NCBI RefSeq assembly: GCF_046630445.1
Contig: NC_092333.1
Span: forward strand, 99,470,001 to 99,534,000
Source of the DNA: Rutidosis leptorrhynchoides
Taxonomy: Eukaryota; Streptophyta; Magnoliopsida; Asterales; Asteraceae
Reading direction: 5' to 3'
DNA length: 64,000 nucleotides
Positions 45,095 to 57,353 of the stretch are shown piece by piece. Below the pieces are notes generated by a model, which saw only the letters and a program-made list of their open reading frames with translations, searched no databases and had not been told where the DNA came from. Made by a program: the position numbers and the translations under genes. Every line of letters begins with the position of its first letter. Position 1 is the first letter of the stretch.

Positions 45095-47229
45095 TGTAAC
45101 GACCCCGAATCCGTTTACCAAAAACGAAGCACATTTTTTTTTATAAGTTTGGTCCCATTAATACATTACATTTCCAACTCTGTTTTAACCAAAAACATAA
45201 TATCATATCGACACGTTTAACAAATTATAACGACCCTTGGTACACAATTAACGCATTATAAAAGCATTTGTAATAATGACTCAATCACTCGAAATACGGG
45301 TTAATACTCAATAACCCAACCCGATACCAAGAGCATAATCCCGGGGACTACCACATCCCCGATCCGCGTCCGTTTATCCAAAAGCTACCCCATCGAGCCC
45401 AAGCGCTCCTACGCATCTAGTCTATCAACTAGCTAGCTTCACAATCACAATACCTGTAAAAAGGTAAACAACGAGAGGGGTAAGCTTGAAGCTTAGTGAA
45501 TGCAATAATTATACATATACATATATAACCTACTTACTTGCAATCACTTACACAATTACCGCATACATGCTAGCAATATAATTAGCATACCATCGCAAGG
45601 TATAATGCTAAATCTCCAATACGCAAGCTAGCACAAACAATAGCATATAACTCGAACAATATAATATGCTACACTACAACACATAACCATGGTTAACCAA
45701 TCGCACAAGGGAACGGTACTTGAAAGACCGTAGGAGTTCATAACATCCATTAGTGTTACTTAAACACCGCGTAATCACTAATCCCTTGGGTGATGTCTTG
45801 AACACCGCGACTAACTCACCCCCATGACAATGTGGCGTCTTGAACACCGCGACGATTCCACATGTCAATCAAAACAATGAGTGGTGTCTTGAACACAGCA
45901 ACAATTCCACTCCCATGACAATGTGGTGTCTTGAACACCACGACAATACCACATGTCAATCAAACAATGAGTAGTGTCTTGAGCACCTCGACAATGCTAC
46001 TCGTTACTTAGAATGTGGTGTCTTGAACACTGCGACAATTCCACATTCATACTTCATAAATAAATACATTATATACGTACACGCATAATTATTCCACTCA
46101 CCTTGTGAACTCGAGCATTACAAACCATGCGCGAAATCTCCACCACACGCAACCGAGAAAGATTTTACCTATAATACATATATAGGTATACACATAATCA
46201 ACATACAACCTCATTTGGACTCTTGACCCACCCAAATGAACCATAAGTGTAAAATACACCCTTTTGCACTTTTAACGCTACCCGAAGGTCTAAAACTAAC
46301 GAGACTAGTTCCCGCATTCCCAAAATACCCAAATACATCAACTTTAACCTTTAAACGCATAATAGTTCGCATTTTACACAAAAACCCATTCCATGGTTGA
46401 CCAAGTTTGACTTTATTGCCAAAACACCAAATTTCAACCCAAAATCATTTTCAATGATTAACTTACATCCAAACACGTCCTTTAACACTTAACACTAGTG
46501 TTTAAACAATCGTTTGACCAAAACTAGTGTCATCATCAAGTTTGACCCAATTCAATTTACCCATTTTGACCAAAGTCATTAAAATTGCCCAAACTAATTA
46601 ATAATCACTAACACAAGTGAAAATGGCCCTAATACACCAATTAAACCAAATCACAAGTGTTAAACCCTTAACTTACCCAATTTGACACATAAACCCTAAT
46701 TTTGACCAAATTCAAAATTATTCAACCCAAATACATCCAAAAGGGTTCCAACACTTCCAAAATTACTAAACTGAGTGATTACACCCATAACCAAAGCCTA
46801 ATCATGGCCAAAATATTAAACAACCCAAAACCCGCCATGTATCAAAAATAACTAGTTTCCATAAACCCACTTCATCATCTAAATGGGTTTTACAACTAAA
46901 AAGCTCAAAACCCTAACTTGAATATCAAATCATAAAGATGAATTTCGGAGTTAGAACTTACCAACACTACCACAATGTAGCCGTGAACGAGATGAACAAC
47001 TTTAACACTTGAGGTTTGACCCGAAACACCCTTCTTCTTCTCCAAATGGAGCTCTCTCTCTCTAAACTCTCTTCTCTCTCTCTAGGGTTGAAGATGAGAG
47101 TGTTTGGTGTGTAAATGAGGATAAGATTGAGATTGGATCAGTTTTAGAGGCTCAAAACTGACCCTCAAGTGAAAAGACTCAAATACGCTTCATTAAAACT
47201 CAAAATACCAAGAAAATCACCAAAAATGC
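45095..47229 (-). repeat. LTR of a further element, cut by the Athila element
   Basis: Starts TGTAACGACCCCGAATCCG at 45095 and is inserted in the older LTR. Its layout parallels that of the chromovirus LTRs in minus orientation: CT-rich promoter-proximal zone (47040-47095) toward the right and a repeat array toward the left. The right end is not reached because the Athila LTR begins at 47230. No primer-binding site adjoins the left edge, so this is a 3' or solo LTR. No coding sequence. Confidence 0.6.
45785..46050. repeat. Tandem dyad array GTGTCTTGAACACCGCGAC
   Basis: Seven imperfect copies about 35-45 bp apart. GTGGTGTCTTGAACACCAC at about 45928 is a perfect hairpin with 7-bp arms. CATGACAATGTGG and CATGTCAATCAAA alternate between units. 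Confidence 0.85.
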
Positions 47230-47698
47230 TGATAATGCTAAAAACAAACATATATTTCATAGCATTATCCCTCAAGAAAGACAAGCTTTTAGTTGCAATT
47301 GTTTTATTTACAAGTAATATTCGTTTAAATAATAAAAGGTGAAGACAAAAGACTGATTCGACGAATTGAAGACGCAAACGACCAAAAAGCTCAAAAGTAC
47401 AAAATACAATCAAAGTGGTTCAAATTATTGATGAGAAACGTCTCAAAATTACAAGAGTATAAGACGCGAAACGCAAAGTACAAGATATTAAATTATACGC
47501 AAGGACGTTCGAAAAATCGGAACCAGGACCAAAGTTAACTCTCAACGCTCGACGCAACGGACTAAAAATTACAAGTCAACTATGCACATGAATATAATAT
47601 AATATATAATTAATTCTTAAAATTAATATATATATTATATTATATATTATAAACGTCGGAAAACAAGAAAACAAACTCATGTGAGCTGATACCTACCT

Positions 47699-47746
47699 CC
47701 ATGCGATCGCATGGCCTGGAGGCACAAAAGCCATGCGATCGCATGG
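47699..47746. promoter_or_regulatory. Paired 16-bp palindromes upstream of the LTR TATA box
   Basis: CCATGCGATCGCATGG occurs exactly at 47699-47714 and 47731-47746, 20-50 bp upstream of CTATAAATT. The same motif, perfect or nearly so, occurs in pairs at 49641-49689 and 58769-58817. A role as a factor-binding site is inferred. Confidence 0.75.
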
Positions 47747-47823
47747 CACACTTTTTCAGCCCAGCCCCTATAAATTTCGCAGTTTGGTGATCCAAATATA
47801 TCATCTATCTATCTCTCACTCGT

Positions 47824-47970
<147 letters not shown>

Positions 47971-49277
47971 TTTAATTTTAATTTTAATTTTAAATTCTAA
48001 TAATAAGGGTATGTTAGCGAATGTTGTAATGGTGTAAGTCGAAATTCTGTCCGTGTAACGCTACGCTATTTTTAATCACTGTAAGTTATGGTTAATGTTA
48101 TTTTTAAATTAATGTCTCGTAGCTAAGTTATTATTATGCTTATTTAATACCGAAGTAATCGTGATGTTGGGCTAAATACTAAAATTGGGTAATTGGGCTT
48201 TGTACCATAATTGGGGTTTGGACAAAAGAACGACACTTGTAGAAATTAGACTATGGGCTATTAATGGGTTTTATATTAACTAAATGATACCTCGTTGATT
48301 TAATATATAGACTTATAATTTGACGTATTTATATATAACCACATACGCTTGACTGGGTACGGTGGGCGGGATATCTATAAATACCAATAATTATTCATTT
48401 TACCGGACACGGGATTGGATTAATAGTTAATAGAATTGTTGAAACAGGGGTGGATTACCTTCAAGGGTAATTGGTGTAATTGTTAACAAAGTAGTAAAAC
48501 CTTGGATTACACGCAGTCAATAACCTGGTGTATTCATTAAACAAAGTATTAAGACCTTGTTACAATTCGAATCCCCAATTAGTTGGAATATTTGACTTCG
48601 GGAATAAGAATAATTTGACGAAGACTTTCGAACTTTATGATTATGACTGATGGACTATTATGGACAAATCCGTATGGACATATCGAATAATCCAGGACAA
48701 AGGACAATTAACCCATGGGAATAAACTAAAATCAACACGTCAAACATCATGATTACGGAAGTTTAAATAAGCATAATTCTTTTAATTGCACTTTTATTTA
48801 TTGTCATTTTATTTAATTGCACTTTTAATTATCGTTCTCTTTAATTATCGCAATTTTATTTATCGCAATTTCATTATCGTTATTTACTTTATGCTTTAAA
48901 TTAAGTTATATTTATTTTTAATTTTTTACATTAGGTTTTAACTGCAACTAAAGTTTTAAAATCGACAAACCGGTCATTAAACTGTAAAAACCCCCTTTTA
49001 TAATAATTATATTACTTATATAAATATATTTGTATTTTTACAATTAAAACTAATATAGCGTTGAACTAGTTTAAGATCCCTGTGGAACGAACCAGACTTA
49101 CTAAAAACTACACTACTGTATGATTAGGTACACTGCCTATAAGTGTTGTAGCAAGGTTTAGGTATATCCATTCTATAAATAAATAAATATCTTGTGTAAA
49201 ATTGTATCGTATTTAATAGTATTTCGTTGTAAAAATAATACTATTTTCTAGTACACCTCGCACACATCAAGTATTTT

Positions 49278-49295
49278 TGGCGCCGCTGCCGGGGA
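49278..49295 (+). other. Primer-binding site, tRNA-Asp type
   Basis: TGGCGCCGCTGCCGGGGA closely matches the primer site complementary to tRNA-Asp that characterises Athila elements. Confidence 0.82.
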
Positions 49296-50619
49296 AATTC
49301 TTGCTTAAACGCCGGAAGCGCAACGCTATATATAAAAAAAAATTATTAATTTTTAGTTTACTTTTATAAAAATACGCTTTTGTAAAAATACGTTTTAAAT
49401 ATACAAAAATATAAAAAGAAAAACAAAATATATATATATATATATTTAAGAGTTGTTCAAAAACATATAAAATTATAAAATATTTCTATTTCTATTTTTA
49501 GTTTGTAAAAATATAAGTTTTATTTAATTTATATAAATACTTTTTATAAATTTTAAAACAGAAAATTAAAACAGAAAAAAAAGAAGTAAAACACTCGGCC
49601 CAATCACTGTAGTAGCCCAAAGCCTGGCCCGAAATCCTTATCCATGCGATTGCATGGATTTTTAATGTGAGGACGATGCGATTGCATGGCCCTGCCTGAC
49701 ATGCCACATTTGACCATCCAACAGCAATCATTACGTAATTATTATTATTATTATTTATTAAAACCCTACTTAGGGTTGTTTATTTAATTAATTAGTTTAG
49801 TTTTATTATTTATGTTGTATATTTAGTTTAATTAGTTTTAATAAAATATAAAATTAATAGTTTTATAAAATAAATAATATAAAAATAATATTTTTATAAA
49901 AATTGTACTTTTTACAACTTTAAGTATATTTTTATATTTTGTATCTTTTTATTCGTTTTAGCGTAATATTTGTATTTTTCGCTCGTATTTAGTTTTAAGA
50001 CATAGTTTTTGCCATAGTTATTTTTATTTCTAGATTTTTTAGGCTTTGCCGTAAAATTCCTTAAGTGCTTTTTTTCTTTAGACTAAGATTTAGGTGCTTT
50101 AGAATTTTGCAACGCCATTTTTATATTTTAGTACCTTTTTAAGTTATTGCCGTTTTGGGATAAAGTATTTCTCTAAGCTTTAATATTTTTAGACGCAACT
50201 TTTAATTCTTAGTTTTTAGTTCCTTTTTAAGTTTCGACGCGCTACTTTCTTATTTTTATTTTTCGACCTTTTATTTTTCGACATTTTTCGACGCGCAATC
50301 TTTTTCTTTCTTATTTCTCGACGCTCTAGTTTATAGGACAGAATTTTTTTCTATTTTTTCTCTAAAATTTCAAAACGAAAAATTATTTTAAGTGGTTAAA
50401 TTGATAGACATCCATTTTCTGGTTCGTAGTAATAGTTGGATTTGTACGTGGACCGGGTTATTGGAGCCAAACAGTACTCAATTATATTGAGACCAAACGA
50501 ATCCTGCCCCTCTGCTGCATCTTTTGGCTATTCGAAACGTGGGCAAAATCAGAAAAGTCTATTAATTTGATAACTTATATAATTTTTCTTATTTTTATAA
50601 CTACTAGGGTATTCAGTGA
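49296..50619 (+). other. Long untranslated leader of the Athila-lineage element
   Basis: About 1.3 kb of AT-rich sequence without a coding frame. It contains a pair of CCATGCGATTGCATGG-type motifs at 49641-49658 and 49675-49689. Repeated TTTTTAG and TTTCGACG words fill 50000-50340. Confidence 0.65.
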
Positions 50620-51188
50620 ATGCACCGAGCAAAACGTTCACCACCTTTTGTACGTTCACCACCTGTAACTCGATCAAGACATCTAGCAAATATTGTCGCC
50701 GTTGATTTTTCTTTAGAATCGTCATCCAGTCGACCAAGTACTCCAATTCAAATTTCCGATAATCCATTTTTTGAACCCGACCTCACAATTGAGAATCCGG
50801 AGAATATTCAGGGACAATTCATAGATCCTGAACCACTAATCTTTCCTCCGGAACCACCAATCATTCAAACGGAGATTGTAGAGGAACCAACCATTAAATC
50901 AGAATCCTCTAGTGATTCAGATTCAACAAATTCAATCATGGAGAATCAGGAACCTCTAAGTATGGAAGACCGAATGAGAGCTAAACGCACTGGCCAAGGT
51001 CACGCAATTACTCAACCAGACATTAATGCGCCAGATTATGAAATCAAAGGACAAATTTTACACATGGTGACAAATCAATGCCAATTTAGTGTGCGCCGAA
51101 GGAAGATCCAAATGAACATCTTCGTACCTTTAATAGGATCTGTACACTCTTTAAAATCCGAGAAGTGGAGGATGAATAGATATATCTC
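50620..51188 (+). pseudogene. gag: Athila gag, N-terminal part, frameshifted
   Basis: ATG at 50620 (MHRAKRSPPFVRSPP). Pro/Glu/Ser-rich for about 120 residues, then the conserved gag entry NAPDYEIKGQILHMVTNQCQF. Just after this, at about 51090, the frame slips, and the conserved gag core resumes in the frame of the next entry. The intervening sequence is translated out of frame to a stop at about 51210. Confidence 0.8.
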
Positions 51189-53153
51189 ATGTTATTTCCC
51201 TGGACTTTAAAGGGAGAAGCCAAAGATTGGTTAGAATCGTTACCTGAAGGGGCGATTGATACATGGGACGTTTTAGTTGAAAAATTTCTTAAACAATTCT
51301 TTCCGGCATCTAAAGCCGTGAGACTTCAAGGAGAAATAGTTACGTTCACACAAAAGCCAAATGAAACTCTATATGAGGCGTGGACAAGATTTGGAAAGTT
51401 GTTAAGAGGATGTCCGCAACATGGTTTAGACACTTGTCAAATAGTACAAATATTCTACCAAGGATGCGACATCACTACAAGAAAAGACATCGATATAGCA
51501 GCTGGTGGTTCTATTATGAAGAAAACAGCAACTGATGCTTACAAAATTATTGATAACACTGCTTCCCACTCACATGAGTGGCACCAAGAAAAAGATATCG
51601 TTAGATCATCTAAAGCAGCTAGAGCCGATTCTAGCCATGATTTAGATTCCATTTCTGCAAAGATAGATGCTGTCGAGAGACGAATGGAAAAGATGACTAA
51701 GGATATACACTCAATACGAATTAGTTGTGAGCAGTGTGGAGGACCACATTTGACAAAAGATTGTCTCAGTATTGAACTAACAATGGAACAAAGAGAGAAT
51801 GTTTCATACATAAACCAAAGGCCTGGAAATAATTATCAAAATAATTATCAACCGCCAAAACCCATCTACAATCAAAACCAGAACTATAACCGAAATGTTC
51901 CATACAACAATCAACAAGGTCCTAGTAATCAACAAGTATCCAACAATACTTACAATCAGCAAAGACCTAATTTTCAAAATAAACCACCACAAACCGATGA
52001 TAAAAAGCCAAATTTAGAAGATATGATGTCAAAGCTAGTTGAATCTCAAACTCAGTTTTTTACATCTCAGAAACAAACCAATGAACAAAATGCTCAAGCA
52101 TTTAGAAATCAACAAGCTTCTATTCAAAATCTGGAACAAGAAGTAAGCAACCTAGCAAGGTTAATAGGTGAAAGAAAACCGGGAAGTTTACCTAGTGATA
52201 CAAATGCTAACCCCCAGAATGAAACAGCTAAAGCCATTACCACAAGAAGTGGTATTACACTTAAACCACCTGAAATGCCTGTAATTTCTGATGAAGCTAT
52301 TCCTACTCCACAAGAACCACAGTCTGAACAAGATAAGGAAAAAGAACCGGTAGTTGAAAAGGTTAATGAAGATAACACAGTTAAGGCTAAACCTTATGTT
52401 AAACCATACCAACCATCACTTCCTTACCCGAGTAAAATGAGAAAAGAGAGACTTGAAGCCGAGCAATCCAAATTTTTGGATATGTTTAAACAAATAAATG
52501 TCAATCTTCCTTTCATTGATGTGATTTCAGGAATGCCTAGATATGCTAAATTCTTGAAAGATCTAATCACAAATAGAAAGAAAATGGAAGAACTCTCGGC
52601 CGTTACTATGAATGCTAATTGTTCAGCAGTGCTGTTGAATAAGATACCAGAAAAATTATCAGATCCAGGAAGTTTCACAATTCCATGTTTTCTGGGTAGT
52701 CTTAGTTCAATAGAAGCATTGGTAGACTTAGGTGCTAGTATAAATCTAATGCCGTATTCACTATACGCTAAACTAGACCTTGGAGAATTGAAACCAACAC
52801 GAATAAGTATACAACTAGCAGATAGATCAGTAAAATATCCTAGAGGGATAATGGAGAACATGCTAGTTAAAGCTGGTACTTTAGTATTTCCAGTAGATTT
52901 TGTTATTCTGGACATGGAAGAAGATTCTCGAGTTCCTCTCATATTAGGAAGACCATTCTTAAACACGGCTAAAGCAATAATAGACGTGTTTGGTAAGAAG
53001 CTGACCCTAAGTATAGAGGACGAGAGTGTTACCTTTTCAGTTGATAGAGCAATGCAACAACTGCAATCTGCAGATGATACATGCTATTATATTCAAACTA
53101 TAGATTCACATGCAGAATTATTAGAAGAATTTCCAGAATTACAAGGAACATGA
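51189..53153 (+). CDS. gag: Athila gag core and first protease domain
   Basis: Open frame of 654 codons, with no proper ATG of its own because of the upstream frameshift. Gag core: WTLKGEAKDWLESLPEGAI and LYEAWTRFGKLLRGCPQHG. A CX2C..C cysteine cluster (CEQCGGPHLTKDC) follows at about residue 180, then a Gln/Asn-rich region. The retropepsin-like domain begins near residue 495 with the active-site motif ALVDLGASINLMP (about residue 512) and ends with [21 protein letters not shown] rather than DSGA/DTGA is usual in this lineage. The frame ends at a TGA that interrupts the connection to reverse transcriptase. Confidence 0.88.
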   Translation: MLFPWTLKGEAKDWLESLPEGAIDTWDVLVEKFLKQFFPASKAVRLQGEIVTFTQKPNETLYEAWTRFGKLLRGCPQHGLDTCQIVQIFYQGCDITTRKDIDIAAGGSIMKKTATDAYKIIDNTASHSHEWHQEKDIVRSSKAARADSSHDLDSISAKIDAVERRMEKMTKDIHSIRISCEQCGGPHLTKDCLSIELTMEQRENVSYINQRPGNNYQNNYQPPKPIYNQNQNYNRNVPYNNQQGPSNQQVSNNTYNQQRPNFQNKPPQTDDKKPNLEDMMSKLVESQTQFFTSQKQTNEQNAQAFRNQQASIQNLEQEVSNLARLIGERKPGSLPSDTNANPQNETAKAITTRSGITLKPPEMPVISDEAIPTPQEPQSEQDKEKEPVVEKVNEDNTVKAKPYVKPYQPSLPYPSKMRKERLEAEQSKFLDMFKQINVNLPFIDVISGMPRYAKFLKDLITNRKKMEELSAVTMNANCSAVLLNKIPEKLSDPGSFTIPCFLGSLSSIEALVDLGASINLMPYSLYAKLDLGELKPTRISIQLADRSVKYPRGIMENMLVKAGTLVFPVDFVILDMEEDSRVPLILGRPFLNTAKAIIDVFGKKLTLSIEDESVTFSVDRAMQQLQSADDTCYYIQTIDSHAELLEEFPELQGT

Positions 53154-54467
53154 GAATGTTCTTTAGGAGAAGGAACTGAACCAATTGATGAAACTGAAAT
53201 ATTAGTTACACTTATGGCTAATGGATATGAACCAACAACAGAAGAAATTCAAATACTAAAAGAGAAAGACAGATATCGATATAAATCATCGATAGAAGAA
53301 CCACCGACATTAGAGTTAAAGCCACTTCCAAACCATTTGGAATATGCTTATTTACATGGTGAATCTGAATTACCTGTAATAATATAGTCTTCTCTTACTG
53401 AAACTGAAAAATCTCAACTCATTTCTGTGCTAAAAGCTCATAAACCCGCTATTGCATGGAAGATTCATGATATTAAAGGAATAAGTCCTTCGTATTGCAC
53501 ACATAAAATCCTTATGGAAGAAGGTCATAAAACGTATGTGCAACGCCAAAGAAGACTAAATCCTAATATGCAAGATATTGTTAAGAAAGAAATTATTAAA
53601 CTGCTTGATGCAGGTTTAATTTATCCAATTTCTGATAGTCCATGGGTAAGCCCAGTTCAATGCGTACCTAAGAAAGGTGGCATGACTGTCATCACAAATG
53701 AAAAAAATGAGCTTATTCCTACTAGGACTGTAACAGGATGGTGTGTTTGTATTGATTATAGAAAATTAAATGACGCCATCAGAAAAGATCACTTTCCCTT
53801 ACCTTTCATTGATCAAATGTTGGAAAGATTAGCCAGAAATAGTTACTATTGTTTTCTTAATGGTTTTTTCGGATATTTTCAAATTCCAATAGCACCCGAG
53901 GACCAAGAGAAAACCACATTCGCGTGCCCTTATGGTACTTTTGCTTACAAACGCATGCCATTTGGACTTTGCAACGCCCCTGCAACCTTTCAAAAGTGCA
54001 TGATGGCGATTTTTCATGACATGATAGAAGAATGCATGAAAGTTTTCATGGATGACTTTTCAGTCTTCGGTGATACTTTTGAAACATGTCTAGTTAATCT
54101 TGAACGAATGCTTATTAGATGCGAACAATCAAATCTAGTACTTAATTGGGAGAAATGCCATTTCATGGTTAAAGAAGGCATCGTTCTTGGTCATAAAATT
54201 TCAAAGGAAGGAATTGAAGTGGATAGAGCTAAAGTAGATGTAATTTCTAAACTTCCACATCCCACTAATGTTAGAGGAGTTAGGAGTTTTCTAGGGCATG
54301 CCGGTTTTTACCGACGTTTCATAAAAGATTTTTCTGAAATTGCCACTCCTATGAATAAACTCCTAGAAAAGGATGCTCCATTCATCTTTTCTGATGAATG
54401 CATCAAATCTTTTAATATTCTTAAAGAGAAACTCACTAATGCGCCGATCATGATAACTCCAAATTAG
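53154..54467 (+). pseudogene. pol: Athila reverse transcriptase, with premature stops
   Basis: Same frame as the gag-protease ORF. Stops at 53151-53153, about 53385 and 54465-54467 divide it. Between 53427 and 54464 it is open and holds reverse transcriptase: ISDSPWVSPVQCVPKKGG, CIDYRKLNDAIRKDHFPLPF, then KRMPFGLCNAPATFQ and active site FMDDFSVFG (about 54045). Next comes the connection region (KLPHPTNVRGVRSFLGHAGF). The catalytic aspartates are kept. Confidence 0.88.
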
Positions 54468-54980
54468 AATCTACCGTTTGAACTTATGTGCGATGCAAGT
54501 GATTTTGCAATGGGAGCCGTTTTAGGACAAAGGATTGAAAAATGATTTCAACCTATTTATTATGCTAGTAAGACATTACAAGGAGCACAAACGAATTATA
54601 CAACTACTGAAAAAGAACTCCTTGCTATTGTCTTTGCTTTTGACAAATTTTGTTCATATATCGTTCTAGCTAAAACGGTGGTCTATACTGACCATTCTGC
54701 TCTTAGATACCTATTTTCAAAACAAGATGCCAAGCCACGATTAATCCGTTAGATCTTACTCTTACAAGAGTTCGATATTGAAATCCGAGATAAAAAGGGA
54801 GCAGAAAATCTCGCCGCTGATCATCTTTCTCGTCTTGAAAATCCCGAATTAGAAGTTCTAAATGAATCGGCCATACTAGACAACTTTTCTGATGAATATC
54901 TATTAAAGATAGGTTATAATGAAATTCCATGGTTTGCAGACAATGCAAACTACTTAGTATGTGGATTCCTTGAAAAAGGA
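54468..54980 (+). pseudogene. pol: Athila RNase H, broken
   Basis: Same frame, with stops at about 54543 and 54751. Recognisable RNase H parts: LMCDASDFAMGAVLGQ, YYASKTLQGAQTNYTTTEKE, YTDHSALRYLF, and the end motif [15 protein letters not shown]. Confidence 0.85.
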
Positions 54981-55790
54981 TTGTCGTGCCAAAAACGAAA
55001 GAAATTCTTTAGTGATATAAAACACTATTTCTGGGAAGATCCACATTTGTTTAAAAGTTGTCCCGATGGAATAATACGCCGATGTGTATTCAGAGATGAA
55101 GCCAGTCAAATCTTAAACCATTGTCACACAGGACCAACAGGAGGGCATTATGGGCCTCAACTCACAGCAAGAAAAGTTTACGATGCTGGATTCTATTGGC
55201 CTACAATTTTCAAAGACGCACACCTTCTTTGCAAATCCTGTGATGCTTGTCAAAGGGCCGAAAAAATAAGTCAACTTGATGAAATGCCACAAAATGTCAT
55301 TCAAGTATGTGAAGTATTTGACATTTGGGGAATTGACTTTATGGGTCCATTTCCAAAATCTCATAATAATCTCTACATTCTCGTTGCCATTGATTATGTA
55401 TCTAAATGGACGGAAGCACAAGCTCTCCCAACTAATGATGCACGAGTTGTAGTCAACTTTTTAAAACGTCTTTTTGCAAGGTTTGGAACACTGAAAGCTT
55501 TAATAATTGATCGGGGTACTCATTTTTTTAATAATCAACTTGAGAAAGTTCTCAAAAGATATGGAGTAACTCATAAAATCTCCACTGCTGATCATCCACA
55601 GACAAGTGGACAAGTTGAAAATACCAACCGAGCATTAAAACGCATTTTAGAGAAAACCGTAGGATCAAATCCGAAGGAATGGTCCATGAAATTGGAGGGT
55701 GCACTCTGGGCTTTTAGAACAGCTACAAAACTCCAATTGGAACCACACCTTTTAGACTCGTTTACGGAAAATCATGTCATCTTCCAGTAG
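54981..55790 (+). pseudogene. pol: Athila integrase
   Basis: Continues the same frame. Zinc-binding part with [12 protein letters not shown] and [12 protein letters not shown], then the core [20 protein letters not shown] and [12 protein letters not shown] with the first aspartate, [11 protein letters not shown] with the second, and [16 protein letters not shown] with the catalytic glutamate. The frame shifts near 55730-55790. The remainder of integrase continues in the next entry. Confidence 0.87.
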
Positions 55791-55816
55791 AAATTGAACA
55801 CAAAGCATTTTGGGCT

Positions 55817-57070
55817 TTGAAGACATGCAATCTTGATTTACATGAAGCCGGACGTCTACGATTAAGTCAACTAAACGAATTAGAAGAATTAAGACATGAA
55901 GCATATGAAAATTCGTTGATCTATAAAGAAAAAATGAAGAAATGGCATGATAAAAGAATCAGAAGTTCAAAAGAATTTAAAGAAGGAGACAGAGTTCTTC
56001 TTTTCAATTCACGATTCAAGCTATTTCCTGGAAAATTGAAATCAAGATGGTCTGGACCATTTATAGTCAAAAGAGTTTTCCCATACGGAACAATAGAGTT
56101 AATAAATTCAAATGGGATTGAATTTAAAGTTAATGGTCACAGAGTTAAACATTACATACATGGTCCGATGGAAGTTGACAATGAAGTCAATCATAATTTC
56201 ACCACCCAAGAAAACCCTCAAAATGAAAACATAAATATGTTATCAACAACATATGAAAAATCAAAATTGAAAAATAGGGAGGATTCAAATTGGAGTGATG
56301 AAGAAGAATTCTTATACAAACCTCCCATTCCAAGAAACGAAGAAAAATGTGAACAAGAAGTTCAAATAGAAGTGAAAGAACCAAGAAAAGAACACCCGAA
56401 AAAGGTTTACAAACCAACTCGACTTACTAAAGCAGGAGACCCGGGTGAATTTATCATTTCTTGCTTGCTTAATGATGGTGCTGTCTATAATGGACTCGCA
56501 GATTTAGGAGCAAGTGCAAATATTATGCCTCTTTCCTTATACAAAAGATTAGGTATGGGTAAATTAAAACCAACCAGAATAGGTGTTCAATCATTTGACC
56601 TAACCATTAAACACCCGGTTGGAATAGCAAATAATTTACTTGTTAACGTGGGAAGTTTGACCTTTGTTGCAAACTTCATAGTGATTAATATGGAGGAAAA
56701 CCTTGATATTCCTCTAATTTTAGGTCGCCCATTTTTAGCAACCACCGAGGCATTCATTGATGTAAGAGAAGGTAGAATGACACTTAGGGATGGTGATAAA
56801 TCGATCACCTTTGTGAACCGAAAGTTTAGATCTCCATCAACCAAAACTGTTAAACCAATAAAAACAAATAAGTGTGGGGAAGATGAAGAAACACTTAATG
56901 ATGATCCAATCACAAAGAACCCCGTTGATGATAAGAAATTAGATGAACCCGTTTTTAACAGTTCAACGAAGAAACTTTATAAACGGATTCACGATGCTAG
57001 GATTAAGGGAAACTTTAAGTTATGTAACCGATTAATATCCAATTTATCGCCAAAAAAAAGGCGATGTTAG
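55817..57070 (+). CDS. Athila integrase C-terminus fused to a second retropepsin-like domain
   Basis: Open frame of 417 codons. Residues 1-110 are the end of integrase ([59 protein letters not shown]). After a Lys/Glu-rich linker, residues about 205-345 form a second aspartic protease-like domain: [20 protein letters not shown] (motif near residue 230), [18 protein letters not shown] and the end motif [19 protein letters not shown]. The order matches the first protease at 52640-53060, but the sequence differs clearly. A basic Lys-rich tail ends the protein. A protease domain after integrase is not the standard Athila order. Confidence 0.82.
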   Translation: MKTCNLDLHEAGRLRLSQLNELEELRHEAYENSLIYKEKMKKWHDKRIRSSKEFKEGDRVLLFNSRFKLFPGKLKSRWSGPFIVKRVFPYGTIELINSNGIEFKVNGHRVKHYIHGPMEVDNEVNHNFTTQENPQNENINMLSTTYEKSKLKNREDSNWSDEEEFLYKPPIPRNEEKCEQEVQIEVKEPRKEHPKKVYKPTRLTKAGDPGEFIISCLLNDGAVYNGLADLGASANIMPLSLYKRLGMGKLKPTRIGVQSFDLTIKHPVGIANNLLVNVGSLTFVANFIVINMEENLDIPLILGRPFLATTEAFIDVREGRMTLRDGDKSITFVNRKFRSPSTKTVKPIKTNKCGEDEETLNDDPITKNPVDDKKLDEPVFNSSTKKLYKRIHDARIKGNFKLCNRLISNLSPKKRRC

Positions 57071-57353
57071 TTGAACTTGTGAAAGTTACGGAGGAAATCA
57101 ACAAATGGATTGAAGTAAAAGTCAAAGATATACAAGTTGTTGATGATCCAATTGAAAATAACGTTAATCACAATTTCAACTAAGTGTGGGGAGGTTCGAA
57201 TCTTTTTAGGGTAATATGTATTTCTGTTAGAGTTAGATTTTCTGTTTTCGTGTAGTTCTCGAGAATGGAATCCGAATGGTCTTTCCCTAGCAGACCCTAA
57301 AGAACTAGTCTTCTCCCCCCATTCTGAATTTTTATTTTTTTAGGTTTTACGAG
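57071..57353 (+). other. Spacer with candidate splice acceptor
   Basis: Contains AAGTGTGGGGAGG (about 57182). It ends with a pyrimidine-rich tract TTTTTATTTTTTTAG at about 57329-57343, just before the ATG at 57354, resembling a 3' splice site. Confidence 0.45.

Noticed and set aside
45785-46050. CRISPR-like spaced repeats
   Set aside because: Eukaryotic LTR context, units vary and the intervening sequence is itself repeated; no cas genes.
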